Below are positions 37,580 through 47,048 of a DNA stretch of 64,000 nucleotides, piece after piece; position 1 is the stretch's first letter; every line of letters starts with the position of its first letter. The position numbers and the translations under genes are program-made. The stretch is from contig NZ_CP010271.1 of assembly GCF_001456355.1 (NCBI RefSeq), positions 1,860,001-1,924,000 on the forward strand, read 5' to 3'. A model generated the notes under the pieces. That model was not told where the DNA came from, did no database searches, and was given only the letters and a program-made list of their open reading frames with translations. The stretch is from Mycobacteroides saopaulense (GTDB lineage: Bacteria > Actinomycetota > Actinomycetes > Mycobacteriales > Mycobacteriaceae).

Positions 37580-38437
37580 GTGTCTATTTTCGTCGACTTC
37601 GTTCCGGACGAGTCACCCGCAGCCGAGGCCACCCCGCGCCCATCGCAGTGGCGTCCGCGGCTCACCCGTGCCGCCCTGCCGCTGCTGTCGGTAGTCGTCT
37701 TCATCGGAATATGGCAGCTGGCGGCGGCCAGCGGCATCTGGAACCAAACCTTCGTGCCGTATCCGAGCAGCGTGTGGCGCGCGTTCATCGAAGTATCCAC
37801 CAACCACGACGGCGTGCACGGCTACGGCGGCTATCTGTTGGTCGAGCACCTGTACATGACGTTGCGCCGCTTGCTGTTCGGTGTGATCATCGGCGTGACG
37901 GCGGGTGTGCTGCTGGGGCTGCTGATGGGATCGATCGGGTGGGTGCGCAGTGTTCTCGAACCCTGGCTGACGTTCCTGCGCACACTGCCGCCGCTGGCGT
38001 ATTTCTTCCTGCTGGTGATCTGGCTGGGCATCGACGAGGCACCCAAGATCACCCTGCTCGCGCTGGCGGCACTGCCGCCCGCGACCGTCGCCACCACGGC
38101 GGCGGTGGTGGCAGCCCCGGTGGGCTTGGTGGAGGCCGCCCGCGCGCTGGGTGCCAGCCGGTGGCAGGTGACCCGAGACGTGGTGATCCCGTCGGCATTA
38201 CCCGAGACCTTCACCGGAATCCGGCTCGCCGTGGGCATGGCGTACTCATCGGTGGTCGCCGCCGAATTGTTCAACGGCATACCGGGTATCGGTGGTCTGG
38301 TGAAAGATGCCAGTAACTACAACAACACTCCGGTGGTGCTCGTCGGGATCTTCTCGATCGGCATCTCAGGGCTGGTGATCGACGGTGCCCTACGTGCGGT
38401 GGAGCGCCGGGCCGTGCCGTGGCGGGGCAAGATATGA
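37580..38437 (+). CDS. Taurine/sulfonate-type ABC transporter permease
   Basis: Inner-membrane permease of a TauC/SsuC-like ABC importer (285 residues, six predicted helices). The EAA loop that contacts the ATPase is EAARALGASRWQVTRDVVIPSALPETFTGIRLAVGMAYSSVVAAELF. A 30-residue polar N-terminus precedes the first helix. The GTG has only a weak upstream AGAAAG. It forms an operon with a lipoprotein and an ATPase, each overlapping. The substrate may be a sulfonate, nitrate or similar small anion; sequence alone does not decide. Confidence 0.88.
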   Translation: MSIFVDFVPDESPAAEATPRPSQWRPRLTRAALPLLSVVVFIGIWQLAAASGIWNQTFVPYPSSVWRAFIEVSTNHDGVHGYGGYLLVEHLYMTLRRLLFGVIIGVTAGVLLGLLMGSIGWVRSVLEPWLTFLRTLPPLAYFFLLVIWLGIDEAPKITLLALAALPPATVATTAAVVAAPVGLVEAARALGASRWQVTRDVVIPSALPETFTGIRLAVGMAYSSVVAAELFNGIPGIGGLVKDASNYNNTPVVLVGIFSIGISGLVIDGALRAVERRAVPWRGKI

Positions 38438-39462
38438 GACTGCGCACGGTCGCGGCTGCCCTTGCCGTGGCGATGTCGGTCCTGTCTGGGTGCGCCATCG
38501 ACCACTCCGGTCTGCAGAACGGCAAGCCCACCATTCGGATCGGCTATCAGAGCTTTCCCAGCGGAGACCTTGTGGTCAAGCAAAACCGTTGGTTGGAAAC
38601 GGCATTGCCCGAATACAACATCAAGTGGACGCGGTTCGACTCCGGTGCCGATGTCAACACGGCGTTCATCGCCAGGGAACTGGACTTCGGAGCGCTGGGG
38701 TCGAGCCCCTTCGCGCGCGGCCTCTCAGCGCCCCTGAACATCGCCTATCGGGTGGCATTCGTGCTGGATGTGGCGGGCGACAACGAGGCGCTGGTGGCCA
38801 GCAACCGCAGCGGCGTCACAACGGTAGCCGAGCTCAAGGGTCGGCGCGTGGGCACGCCGTTCGCGTCCACGGCACACTACAGTCTGCTCTCCGCGCTGGC
38901 GCAGAACGGATTGTCGGCGAAGGACGTTCAGCTGGTGGACCTGCAGCCGCAGGCCGCGCTGGCCGCCTTCGACCGGGGCGACGTGGACGCCGTCTACACC
39001 TGGCTGCCCACCGTCGATCAGGTGCGCAAGAACGGCAGGCAACTGATCACCAGCCGACAGCTGGCAACCGACGGCAGGCCGACCCTGGACCTGGGTGCGG
39101 TATCCAACGCGTTCGCCGATGCGCACCCCGAGATTGTCGATGTGTGGCGCAAACAGCAGGCGCGGGCGCTCAAACTCATCCGCGGCGAGCCGAGTTCGGC
39201 GGCCAAGGCCATCGCGGCAGAGATCGGGCTCAGCCCACAGGAGGTGGCCGACCAACTCAAGCAGGGCATCTATCTGAGCCCGGAAGAGATCGCCTCGCCG
39301 AAATGGCTTGGTGAGGACGGCAAACCAGGCCACATCGCCATCGATCTGCAGAGCGCATCGCAGTTTCTGGCCGATCAGAAGCAGATCCCCGGTGCCGCGC
39401 CGCTGTCGACGTTCGAGAATGCTGTCTACACGAAGGGCTTGCCCGATGTCATTGGTCGATGA
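38434..39462 (+). CDS. Substrate-binding lipoprotein of the sulfonate-type ABC transporter
   Basis: Periplasmic-binding-protein-like lipoprotein (342 residues) with lipobox LSGC (Cys20). The fold is of the TauA/SsuA/NMT1 class: IRIGYQSFPSGDLVVKQNRWLE, then VNTAFIARELDFGALGSSPFARGL and ELKGRRVGTPFASTAHYSLLSALAQNGL, and AAFDRGDVDAVYTWLPTVDQV, typical of taurine-type binders. ATG 38434 overlaps the permease stop (ATGA). The 3' end overlaps the ATPase start by 17 bases. It presumably captures the ligand at the cell surface. Confidence 0.88.
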   Translation: MRLRTVAAALAVAMSVLSGCAIDHSGLQNGKPTIRIGYQSFPSGDLVVKQNRWLETALPEYNIKWTRFDSGADVNTAFIARELDFGALGSSPFARGLSAPLNIAYRVAFVLDVAGDNEALVASNRSGVTTVAELKGRRVGTPFASTAHYSLLSALAQNGLSAKDVQLVDLQPQAALAAFDRGDVDAVYTWLPTVDQVRKNGRQLITSRQLATDGRPTLDLGAVSNAFADAHPEIVDVWRKQQARALKLIRGEPSSAAKAIAAEIGLSPQEVADQLKQGIYLSPEEIASPKWLGEDGKPGHIAIDLQSASQFLADQKQIPGAAPLSTFENAVYTKGLPDVIGR

Positions 39463-40255
39463 TGTGGAAACCGGTGTACAGGACCGAGATACCGGATCGA
39501 TTCGAATCAGCGGGGTGACCCACAGCTACGGCAGCGGTGCGACCAGGACGACGGCATTGGGCCCGGTGGATCTGACCGTCGAGCCGGGAACCTTCCTGGT
39601 GCTGGTGGGTGCCTCGGGCTGTGGTAAGAGCACCCTGCTACGGCTGTTGGCCGGATTCGAATCGCCGAGTGAAGGGGCCGTGCAGGTGGCCGGCGGCGTG
39701 CCCACACCGGGCATCACCTCCGGGGTGGTGTTCCAGCAGCCGCGCCTGTTTCCGTGGCGCACCGTGGGCGGCAATGTCGAGCTCGCGCTCAAGTACGCAA
39801 AGGTGCCCCGTGAACGCTGGGCGCAGCGCCGCGACCAACTACTCACCCGAGTCGGGTTGGAGGGCACCGCGAATCGCCGCATCTGGGAGATCAGCGGTGG
39901 CCAGCAGCAGCGAGTGGCGATCGCCCGTGCGCTCGCCGCGGAGACTCCGCTGTTTCTCCTGGACGAGCCCTTCGCGGCGCTCGACGCGCTCACCCGTGAA
40001 CGTCTCCAGGAGGATGTCCGTCAGGTCAGTGCCGAATCGGGTCGTACCACGGTCTTCGTCACGCACAGCGCCGACGAGGCTGCTTTTCTCGGATCGCGCA
40101 TCGTGGTACTGACCCGTCGTCCTGGCCAGGTGGCGCTGGATATCCCGGTGGGGCTGCCTCGGACCGGCGTCGACCCCGACGACCTACGCCGTTCGCCCGA
40201 GTATGCCGAGCTCCGCACCGAGGTGGGTCGAGCGGTGAAAGCCGCTGCCGCCTAG
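39446..40255 (+). CDS. Taurine/sulfonate-type ABC transporter ATPase
   Basis: ATP-binding subunit (269 residues) with Walker A GASGCGKST, Q-loop VVFQQPRLFPWRTVGGNV, signature ISGGQQQRVAIARALA, Walker B FLLDEPFAALDALTRERL and H-loop VTHSADEA. The FPWRTV after the Q-loop is typical of TauB/SsuB. ATG 39446 is preferred over an upstream in-frame start because CGAAGGG precedes it and the N-terminal part is then of normal length. The stop shares the tetramer CTAG with the convergent ankyrin gene. Confidence 0.92.
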   Translation: MSLVDDVETGVQDRDTGSIRISGVTHSYGSGATRTTALGPVDLTVEPGTFLVLVGASGCGKSTLLRLLAGFESPSEGAVQVAGGVPTPGITSGVVFQQPRLFPWRTVGGNVELALKYAKVPRERWAQRRDQLLTRVGLEGTANRRIWEISGGQQQRVAIARALAAETPLFLLDEPFAALDALTRERLQEDVRQVSAESGRTTVFVTHSADEAAFLGSRIVVLTRRPGQVALDIPVGLPRTGVDPDDLRRSPEYAELRTEVGRAVKAAAA

Positions 40256-41478
40256 CCTGTTTCCGGGTATAGCCGCAGAAGCTCGGCCGCCTCGGTCTGG
40301 TACGCGTGCTCTGCCCAGGCCAGCGGGGTCGTGCCGAAACGGTCATCGGCGATCGTGCGATCGGCTCCGGCCTGCAGAAGTCGTCGGATCAGCTCCAGAT
40401 CGCCGGCCCAGGCCGCATGGTGCAACGGCGTAGCGCCTTCCGCGTCGCGTGCGTTGACATCGGTGGGGAAGGAGGGTGGCACCAGAATGGCCCCCGTGGT
40501 GTCGATTCCGTGTCGGGCCAGTAGCTCCAGGCGGTCGGCGAACCCATGCCCGGCGGCCCACTCGATCTGTCGTCGCCACATCTGCTCGCGGGTCTCCATG
40601 GCCTCGCCCAGGCGGCGTTCCCAGGGGCTGATACCGGCGTCAGCCAGCCCGTGGGAGAACAGCAGCTTCAGATGCGAGTCATCGGGGCGGAACATCCGGT
40701 TGTAGAGGGTCTGCTGATCCACCGGGTGTGCGCCGCGTTCGAGCAGCACAGTGGCCAGCGCCTCGGCGAACGGGTGACGGGGCTGGCGGCCCGGTCCTTG
40801 CTCGCCTTCGCCGAAGGCGCCGGTGAGCGCGGTGAACGGGGTGGACAGCCCACACCACAGGTACCCCGAGTTCGGGTCGGCGCCGGCATCCAGCAGCAGG
40901 TGTGCGGTGGCCAGCGTGTCATCGACGGAGCGGCCCAACGGGGCGCGTCCGTAGCACAGGTACATCAGCGGAAACCATTGGTAAGGGCCGCCGCTCGTCG
41001 TCGCGAGCGTCGGCCGCGCGGCCAGGTGGCGGGTGAGCGCGGCAGGGTCGGCGGCAGAGGCGGCGGCCCACACGTGTTTCTCGACCAGTCCTGGCTCGTC
41101 GGCCAACAGATCGGCTGCCGCCTGCCAACGCGGCGGCTCGTCGTTCTCGTCGTATCGCAGCGACGCCAGGGCGCAGAACCGGTCGGCGGGGTCGAGGGCG
41201 GCCTCGTCCACCGCACTCGGATCGGTGTTCAGTTCGACGACGAGTTCCACGTAGCGCACGAGCGCCGGCCAGCCGGTGAATCCGTAGCGGCGTGCCGTCG
41301 TCGACTGTGCATCGTGCAGTGCGAATCGCTCACTCGCCAAAGCGATATCCGGGCGTGGATGGTATCGGCGCACCGTGGCGATCGCCTCGGGATCTTCGGT
41401 GCGTACCGCGCGCTGCAACCCGCGCGCGTCATCGCGGATGCGATCCAGGGACGGATTGCTGGGAAGGGTGCTGGCCAT
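40252..41478 (-). CDS. Ankyrin-repeat protein
   Basis: Cytosolic 408-residue protein. The first 110 residues are helical (LDRIRDDARGLQRAVRTEDPEAIATVRRYHP); ankyrin-like repeats follow: DTLATAHLLLDAGADPNSGY, PFAEALATVLLERGAHPVDQQTL, and, most canonical, GATPLHHAAWAGDLELIRRLLQAGADRTIADDRFGTTPLAWAEHAYQTEAAELL near the C-terminus. Such proteins mediate protein contacts; partner unknown. The ATG has GGAGG upstream. The stop overlaps the ABC ATPase stop in CTAG. Confidence 0.8.
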   Translation of the reverse strand: MASTLPSNPSLDRIRDDARGLQRAVRTEDPEAIATVRRYHPRPDIALASERFALHDAQSTTARRYGFTGWPALVRYVELVVELNTDPSAVDEAALDPADRFCALASLRYDENDEPPRWQAAADLLADEPGLVEKHVWAAASAADPAALTRHLAARPTLATTSGGPYQWFPLMYLCYGRAPLGRSVDDTLATAHLLLDAGADPNSGYLWCGLSTPFTALTGAFGEGEQGPGRQPRHPFAEALATVLLERGAHPVDQQTLYNRMFRPDDSHLKLLFSHGLADAGISPWERRLGEAMETREQMWRRQIEWAAGHGFADRLELLARHGIDTTGAILVPPSFPTDVNARDAEGATPLHHAAWAGDLELIRRLLQAGADRTIADDRFGTTPLAWAEHAYQTEAAELLRLYPETG

Positions 41479-41581
41479 GACGGCCTCCTCTCGTGAGCCC
41501 GATGTCCGCGAGACCGGGCCGAGAAGAGGTCGGTGAACCTATCCAAGCAAAGCAGGGAGGCTGAGCCTCTTCGGGCGGACA

Positions 41582-41630
41582 CCGGGCGCTCCTGCACGCC
41601 CGGCATCCACATTACCGCGCTACAGCGCGG
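41582..41630. terminator. Tandem hairpins at the end of the amidase gene
   Basis: CCGGGCG (41582-41588) pairs with CGCCCGG (41597-41603), and CCGCGCT-AC-AGCGCGG (41615-41630) is a perfect palindrome overlapping the amidase stop. On the minus strand they lie at the very end of the gene and may act as a stem-only terminator. No T-run is present. Confidence 0.35.
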
Positions 41631-43095
41631 GTCGGCGGTCCGCCCACGGCTGCGTCGCTTCCAGCTGAGCTGCCAGCCGAATGAGCAGCGATTCGCCGCC
41701 GAGTGGGGCGACGAACTGCACCCCGAGCGGCAGGCCATTCGGTGTCTGATACAGCGGCAACGAAATAGCTGGGCGCCCAGTGAGATTCGCCAACTGGGTA
41801 TAGGGGACCCAGCCGAGATTGTCGTTGATCATGCTGTCGACGATGTTCGCGTACTTGAGCACGCGGGCCGTCTTGGTGCGTAGCAGCAGATCGGACACGG
41901 CCGCCAGCGGCGCCGGCAGGTTGAACTCGCCGATACGCGGCGGAACCTTGGCCAGCGTCGGCGTGAGCAGCAGATCGTAGTCGCCGAAGAAGGCCGACAG
42001 GTCCCGCACATAGTTGTGCCGGCGCTCCACGGCCGCAACGTAATCGGGGCCACTGGTGGCGCGGCCCAGCGCGGCGATGAGCAGGGTGTCGCGCTCGAAT
42101 CCCTCGTCGCCCGCTCCGGTTCGCCGCTTGGTGTCGTCCACCTCGTAGGCGGCGTGCACAAACCAGGTCAGCAGGAAATCGCGGGCCAGTTGGCCGTCGT
42201 CGTAAGGGGCACTCACCTGTTCCACCTCGTGGCCCAGGTGAGTCAGAACACGTATCGCGGATTCGACCGCGGCGACCGCGGCGGGGTCGGGATTCGGGGT
42301 GATGACGGTGGGGATGCGCACGCCGATTCGCAGCTTGCCGGGGTCCCGGCCCACCTGTGAGGCATACGAATCCTGCGGTATCGCTGCCAGATACGGCGAC
42401 GTCGCATCGGGTCCGGCGATGACGTCGAGCATGGCCGCTGTATCGCGGACGGTTCGCGATACGGTGCCGCTGACCGCCGCACCGTGCATGGGCTCACCGG
42501 CCATCGGGCCCATCGGAGTGATACCGCGCCCCGGTTTGAGACCTACCAGACCACAACATCCCGCGGGAATGCGGATCGATCCGCCCCCGTCGCTGGCGCC
42601 TGCCACCGGCACGATTCCGGCCGCCACCGCGGCGGCAGATCCGCCCGAGGATCCGCCGGGTGTGCGGTCCAGATCCCATGGATTACGGCTCGCACCAAAT
42701 AGTTCCGGCTCGGTGATGCCCTTCGAACCGAACTCGGGGGTGTTGGTCTTGCCGAAGACGACCAGCCCGGCGTCGAGCCAGCGCTGCACGATGGTGGAGT
42801 GTTCCGTTGCGGGCAGGTTGGACAGCGCCCGGCACCCGCCCGCCGTCGGGTGGCCTTTGTAGTCCTGGCCCAGATCTTTGATGAGGAAGGGGACCCCCGC
42901 GAACGGTCCGGTCAGCTCGCCTTCGGCCTGTTTGTCTGCCTCGGGGATGGTCCTGACGACGGCGTTGATCTTGTCGTCGACCGCGGCCGCGCGCGCACGG
43001 GCGGCCGCGAGCAATTCGACCGGCGTGACCTGCTTGGTGGCGACCAGCTCGGCTAGGCCGGTGGCGTCATATTGGGAGTAGTCGGAGAAGTCCAC
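41620..43095 (-). CDS. Amidase signature family hydrolase
   Basis: Amidase signature enzyme (491 residues). The Ser-cis-Ser-Lys triad is visible: Lys73 in FLIKDLGQ, Ser149 in [16 protein letters not shown], Ser173 in [21 protein letters not shown]. It hydrolyses a carboxylic amide; the substrate range of this family (aryl amides, acyl amides, transamidation) cannot be resolved here. It is not GatA by context, as no gatB/gatC lies nearby. The start is ATG 43095 with no strong ribosome site visible. It is probably co-directional with the glycosyltransferase 27 bases upstream. Confidence 0.9.
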   Translation of the reverse strand: MDFSDYSQYDATGLAELVATKQVTPVELLAAARARAAAVDDKINAVVRTIPEADKQAEGELTGPFAGVPFLIKDLGQDYKGHPTAGGCRALSNLPATEHSTIVQRWLDAGLVVFGKTNTPEFGSKGITEPELFGASRNPWDLDRTPGGSSGGSAAAVAAGIVPVAGASDGGGSIRIPAGCCGLVGLKPGRGITPMGPMAGEPMHGAAVSGTVSRTVRDTAAMLDVIAGPDATSPYLAAIPQDSYASQVGRDPGKLRIGVRIPTVITPNPDPAAVAAVESAIRVLTHLGHEVEQVSAPYDDGQLARDFLLTWFVHAAYEVDDTKRRTGAGDEGFERDTLLIAALGRATSGPDYVAAVERRHNYVRDLSAFFGDYDLLLTPTLAKVPPRIGEFNLPAPLAAVSDLLLRTKTARVLKYANIVDSMINDNLGWVPYTQLANLTGRPAISLPLYQTPNGLPLGVQFVAPLGGESLLIRLAAQLEATQPWADRRPAL

Positions 43096-43122
43096 CCGGC
43101 CAGCCTATGCCGCCTCAGGAGG

Positions 43123-44367
43123 TCAGGCGTTGGCCTTCTTCAACACGTCGTTGTAGATGGCGACGATTTTCTCGGTCTGCAACGACTGCCGCGGCTCATC
43201 CTGATGCGCGGATACGACCTCGGTCATCTGCCGGAGCTTGGCGCGGTTATCGGCGAGTGCGCGGATGGCCTTCGCGATGGCTTCGACGGACTCGTTCTCT
43301 GTGACCAGACCGCCGCCGTCGGGCACCGATTCGCCCAGGATCTGGTCGCAGAAGATCACCGGGGTCGACATCGAAATCGCCTCCAGCAGAACCAATCCCT
43401 GGGTATCGAAGCCGTAGGAGGTGAACAGCAGGGCGCTGCTGGCTCCCATCGCCGCCAGGCAGCTGTCCTGGCTGACCCGGCCACGCAGCCGGATGCGATG
43501 CGAGGCCCCGTGCGAATCGACGTACTTCTTGATCGCGTGTTCCAGGTGGCCGTCGCCGTAGATGTCCATGACGCAGTTCTGGACCTGGGTGGCCGCCTTC
43601 ACCGCCTCCAGCACCCGCTTCTCGGGAGACAGGCGTCCGCACCAGATCAATCGCAGCGGCTCGTCATCGGTCGGCTTGTCGTCGGCGGCTTCGCGGGCGA
43701 TGTCCACGAGCTCGTCGTCCACACCGTTCGACACCACCGAGATTGGGCGACGTAGACCGCGGTCGGTGAGTGCCTGCGCGAAGTGTGTCGTGGGGGTGAT
43801 CTCGTGATCCACTGCCTGCGCCTGCGCCATCATCAGCTGCCAGGCCCGCCGTGACGCAGCGGACTCCTGCACCGTCGTCAGGTGGAAGTCCTTGGGCAGG
43901 TGGCGCTCCTGCATCTGACTGAAGATCCAGGCCAGCAGCAGGGGATTGGGGCTGGCCTTCTCGAAGTAGACGTCGTACCGCGTGTGCTTGGTCTGCACCA
44001 CCGGGATGCCGTTGCGGCGCGCGGCCTCCACACCGGCGATGCAGACGCCCAAGTCACCCTGGCTGTGAATGATGTCGATGGGTCCGCGGGCGCGCAGCTC
44101 CCGATCGATCAGCTCCCGGTTCGCCGCTCCCGGCCACACGAAGGTGAAGTCGTCGTGCTTACCGAGCTTGCGCATGGCCTCGGCCACGAATGGCACGGGC
44201 TTGACCTCGACGACGTTCGGGTCGGGGTCGACGGTGTGCGCCAACGGTGCGGTGAACACGGTCACCTTGTGTCCCAGCCGCTCCAGGCCGTGACGCTGGC
44301 GGGCCACCGAGATCTGTGCCCCACCCAGGCTCTCGGGGTGAAGATCGGTGAACAGCGCTATATGCAT
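43123..44367 (-). CDS. GT4-family glycosyltransferase
   Basis: Retaining GT-B glycosyltransferase (414 residues). N-terminal: [40 protein letters not shown]-terminal sugar-nucleotide domain: [35 protein letters not shown], and [22 protein letters not shown]. The last corresponds to the E-x7-E motif but begins with Asp (D-x7-E), a small departure. Relatives build phosphatidylinositol mannosides and other mannosylated lipids; the acceptor is unknown. ATG 44367 is chosen over an upstream in-frame start because the conserved core begins there. It is divergent from pafA. Confidence 0.85.
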   Translation of the reverse strand: MHIALFTDLHPESLGGAQISVARQRHGLERLGHKVTVFTAPLAHTVDPDPNVVEVKPVPFVAEAMRKLGKHDDFTFVWPGAANRELIDRELRARGPIDIIHSQGDLGVCIAGVEAARRNGIPVVQTKHTRYDVYFEKASPNPLLLAWIFSQMQERHLPKDFHLTTVQESAASRRAWQLMMAQAQAVDHEITPTTHFAQALTDRGLRRPISVVSNGVDDELVDIAREAADDKPTDDEPLRLIWCGRLSPEKRVLEAVKAATQVQNCVMDIYGDGHLEHAIKKYVDSHGASHRIRLRGRVSQDSCLAAMGASSALLFTSYGFDTQGLVLLEAISMSTPVIFCDQILGESVPDGGGLVTENESVEAIAKAIRALADNRAKLRQMTEVVSAHQDEPRQSLQTEKIVAIYNDVLKKANA

Positions 44368-44519
44368 CGTCGAAACCTGTCGTTGTGTGCCAATACGGCG
44401 TGCGGAACCGGGGCCCAACCCGCCCCGAACCGTATCGGATCGCCGGTACTGCCGCTGAGATACCCAGACAGAAGGCCCCGACTAAGGCCAGCCTCCCCAC
44501 CGCGGATGACCTCACCCAG

Positions 44520-44535
44520 TAGGCTCGATCATGTG
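44520..44535 (+). promoter_or_regulatory. Probable leaderless promoter of pafA
   Basis: TAGGCT (44520-44525), 7 bases, then the GTG at 44533. No ribosome site is present. Hexamer and spacing equal those before dop. Confidence 0.55.
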
Positions 44536-45891
44536 CAACGTCGAATTATGGGGATCGAGACCGAGTTCGGCGTCACGTGCACATTTCACGGCCACCGAAG
44601 GCTGAGCCCGGACGAGGTCGCCCGCTACCTGTTCCGCCGCGTGGTGTCCTGGGGCCGCAGTTCCAACGTCTTTTTGCGTAACGGCGCACGGCTCTACCTC
44701 GACGTGGGCAGCCACCCCGAATACGCCACCGCCGAATGCGACAGCCTGGTGCAGCTGGTCACTCACGACCGCGCCGGGGAGCGCGTGCTCGAAGACCTGC
44801 TCATCGATGCCGAACAGCGCCTGACCGATGAAGGCATCGGCGGCGATATCTATCTGTTCAAGAACAACACCGACTCGGCCGGCAACTCCTACGGCTGCCA
44901 CGAGAACTACCTCATCGTGCGGGCGGGGGAGTTCTCCCGGATCTCTGACGTGCTGCTGCCGTTCCTGGTCACCCGCCAGCTGATCTGCGGCGCGGGGAAG
45001 GTCCTGCAGACACCTAAGGCGGCGACCTACTGCTTATCGCAACGCGCCGAACATATTTGGGAAGGTGTGTCGTCGGCGACCACCCGTAGCCGTCCCATCA
45101 TCAACACCCGAGACGAACCGCACGCCGATGCCGAGAAGTACCGGCGCCTGCACGTCATCGTCGGCGACTCCAACATGGCCGAGACCACCACCATGCTCAA
45201 GGTGGGCACTGCGGCCCTGGTGCTGGAGATGATCGAGTCGGGTGTGGCCTTCCGTGACTTCTCGCTGGACAACCCGATCAGGGCTATCCGCGAGGTCAGC
45301 CATGACCTCACCGGACGGCGCCCCGTGCGACTCGCCGGAGGACGGCAGGCCAGCGCGCTGGACATCCAGCGCGAGTACCACGCGCGCGCCGTGGAACACC
45401 TCAACACCAGAGAGCCCAACGAGCAGATCGAGCAGGTCGTCGAGCTCTGGGGCCGCACGCTGGACGCCGTTGAGAGCCAAGACTTCTCGAAGGTCGATAC
45501 CGAGATCGACTGGGTGATCAAGCGCAAGCTGTTCCAGCGCTACCAGGACCGCTACGACATGGAGCTGTCCGATCCCAAGATCGCGCAGTTGGACCTGGCG
45601 TATCACGACATCAAGCGTGGCCGCGGCGTGTTCGACCTGCTGCAGCGCAAGGGTTTGGCTGCCCGGGTCACCACCGACGAGGAGATCAAGGCAGCCGTCG
45701 ACCAGCCGCCGCAGACCACCCGGGCCAAGCTGCGCGGTGATTTCATCACCGCCGCCCAGGAGGCGGGACGCGATTTCACGGTGGACTGGGTGCACCTCAA
45801 GCTCAACGACCAGGCGCAGCGCACCGTGTTGTGCAAGGACCCGTTCCGGTCGGTCGACGAGCGGGTGGAACGTCTCATCGCCAGCATGTAG
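44533..45891 (+). CDS. pafA: Pup-protein ligase PafA
   Basis: Glutamine synthetase-like ligase (452 residues, same as in M. tuberculosis) that phosphorylates the C-terminal Glu of Pup and joins it to a target lysine. The N-terminus [23 protein letters not shown] holds the metal-binding Glu, [18 protein letters not shown] the catalytic Asp, and [21 protein letters not shown] the nucleotide site shared with Dop. A long upstream open frame is not part of the gene: the GTG at 44533 agrees with known PafA N-termini and with the -10 spacing. It is followed by an inverted repeat and pafBC. Confidence 0.97.
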   Translation: MQRRIMGIETEFGVTCTFHGHRRLSPDEVARYLFRRVVSWGRSSNVFLRNGARLYLDVGSHPEYATAECDSLVQLVTHDRAGERVLEDLLIDAEQRLTDEGIGGDIYLFKNNTDSAGNSYGCHENYLIVRAGEFSRISDVLLPFLVTRQLICGAGKVLQTPKAATYCLSQRAEHIWEGVSSATTRSRPIINTRDEPHADAEKYRRLHVIVGDSNMAETTTMLKVGTAALVLEMIESGVAFRDFSLDNPIRAIREVSHDLTGRRPVRLAGGRQASALDIQREYHARAVEHLNTREPNEQIEQVVELWGRTLDAVESQDFSKVDTEIDWVIKRKLFQRYQDRYDMELSDPKIAQLDLAYHDIKRGRGVFDLLQRKGLAARVTTDEEIKAAVDQPPQTTRAKLRGDFITAAQEAGRDFTVDWVHLKLNDQAQRTVLCKDPFRSVDERVERLIASM

Positions 45892-45903
45892 CGGCCCATT
45901 TCT

Positions 45904-45965
45904 CGCCGAGATGACATTGGTGCTGGAGATTCGCCTGATTCACCCGCATGAGTGTCATCTCGGCG
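45904..45965. repeat. 13-base inverted repeat between pafA and pafB
   Basis: CGCCGAGATGACA (45904-45916) is perfectly inverted as TGTCATCTCGGCG (45953-45965), loop 36 bases, starting 13 bases after the pafA stop. It may end the pafA transcript, be a dispersed intergenic repeat, or bind a regulator. No T-run follows. Confidence 0.6.
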
Positions 45966-46033
45966 GCCGTAAACGTCGAACAAACTTTCGCAACACCCCC
46001 TAAAGCGCTGGCAGGAAACGCGCCCTGGTCCTC

Positions 46034-46049
46034 TAAGCTTTCCGCCGTG
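46034..46049 (+). promoter_or_regulatory. Probable leaderless promoter of pafB
   Basis: TAAGCT (46034-46039), 7 bases, then the GTG at 46047; no ribosome site. It differs by one base from the TAGGCT elements of dop and pafA. Confidence 0.5.
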
Positions 46050-47048
46050 GCGATCTCCAAAGTCGAGCGGTTGATGAACCTGGTGATCTGCCTGCTGTCC
46101 ACACGCGCCTACGTCACCGCCGAACGCATCCGAACCTCCGTGGCCGGTTACTCGGACTCGCCGAGCGACGAGGCCTTCAGCCGGATGTTCGAGCGTGACA
46201 AGAACGAACTGCGTGATCTGGGCATCCCACTGGAGACGGGGAAGGTGTCGTCCTTCGACGCCACCGAGGGCTACCGCATCCGCCGCGATGCCTACGAGCT
46301 GCCCGACATCACCCTCACCGCCGACGAGTCCGCGGCCGTCGCCGTCGCGACCCAGCTGTGGCAATCGCCCGAGCTGGTCACCGCGGCCCAGGGTGCGCTG
46401 ATGAAGCTGCGGGCGGCGGGGGTCGACGTCGACCCTGCCGCCGAGAACGTCTCGGTGGCAGGGTCCACGGCAAACCTAGCAATGCCCGGTGGGCGCGGAT
46501 CGGAATCGGTGTTGCGAGTTCTGTTGTCCGCCATCGACTCCGGTCAGGCCGTGCAGTTCGGACACCGGCCCTCGCGTGCCGAGCCTTACGTCACGCGCAC
46601 CGTTGAACCCTGGGGCGTGATCACCGATCGCGGACGCTGGTATCTCGTCGGGCACGACCGCGACCGGGATGCCACCCGCACCTTCCGGCTCTCCCGTATC
46701 GGCGAGGACGTCACGATGATGGACAAACCGGGGACGGTACGACGCCCCGAGGGAGTGGATCTGCGCGCCATCGTGGCCAGGGCTGTCGGTGACGGGCCGG
46801 TGCGGATCACCGCACGTGTGTGGATCGCCGAGGGACGCGCCCAGGAACTGCGCCGCATGGGTGCCGTGGTCGAGCCCCGGCGGCTGGGCGAACGTGACGG
46901 AGATGTCGTCGAGATCGAGGTCGCCTCACCGGACCGGCTGGTCCGTTCGATCGCCTCCCACGGCGCCGACGCGGTGGCGCTGGAACCGGCCCAGGTGCGT
47001 GACGAAGTCGTGGCCCGGCTTCAGGAGCAGGCAGGAGTCACCGCATGA
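46047..47048 (+). CDS. pafB: WYL-domain regulator PafB
   Basis: Transcriptional regulator (333 residues) that with PafC activates the LexA/RecA-independent DNA damage response in mycobacteria. The N-terminal winged helix is ISKVERLMNLVICLLSTRAYVTAERIRTSVAGYSDSPSDEAFSRMFERDKNELRDLGIPL; the WYL domain contains PWGVITDRGRWYLVGHDRDRDATRTFRLSRI. The GTG at 46047 matches the family N-terminus (VAISKVERL). ATGA overlap with pafC. Despite its name it is not needed for pupylation. Confidence 0.95.
   Translation: MAISKVERLMNLVICLLSTRAYVTAERIRTSVAGYSDSPSDEAFSRMFERDKNELRDLGIPLETGKVSSFDATEGYRIRRDAYELPDITLTADESAAVAVATQLWQSPELVTAAQGALMKLRAAGVDVDPAAENVSVAGSTANLAMPGGRGSESVLRVLLSAIDSGQAVQFGHRPSRAEPYVTRTVEPWGVITDRGRWYLVGHDRDRDATRTFRLSRIGEDVTMMDKPGTVRRPEGVDLRAIVARAVGDGPVRITARVWIAEGRAQELRRMGAVVEPRRLGERDGDVVEIEVASPDRLVRSIASHGADAVALEPAQVRDEVVARLQEQAGVTA

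Noticed and set aside
43882-44532. Upstream extension of the pafA frame by 217 codons
   Set aside because: It overlaps the glycosyltransferase on the other strand, has no homology, and PafA of known length begins at the GTG 44533.
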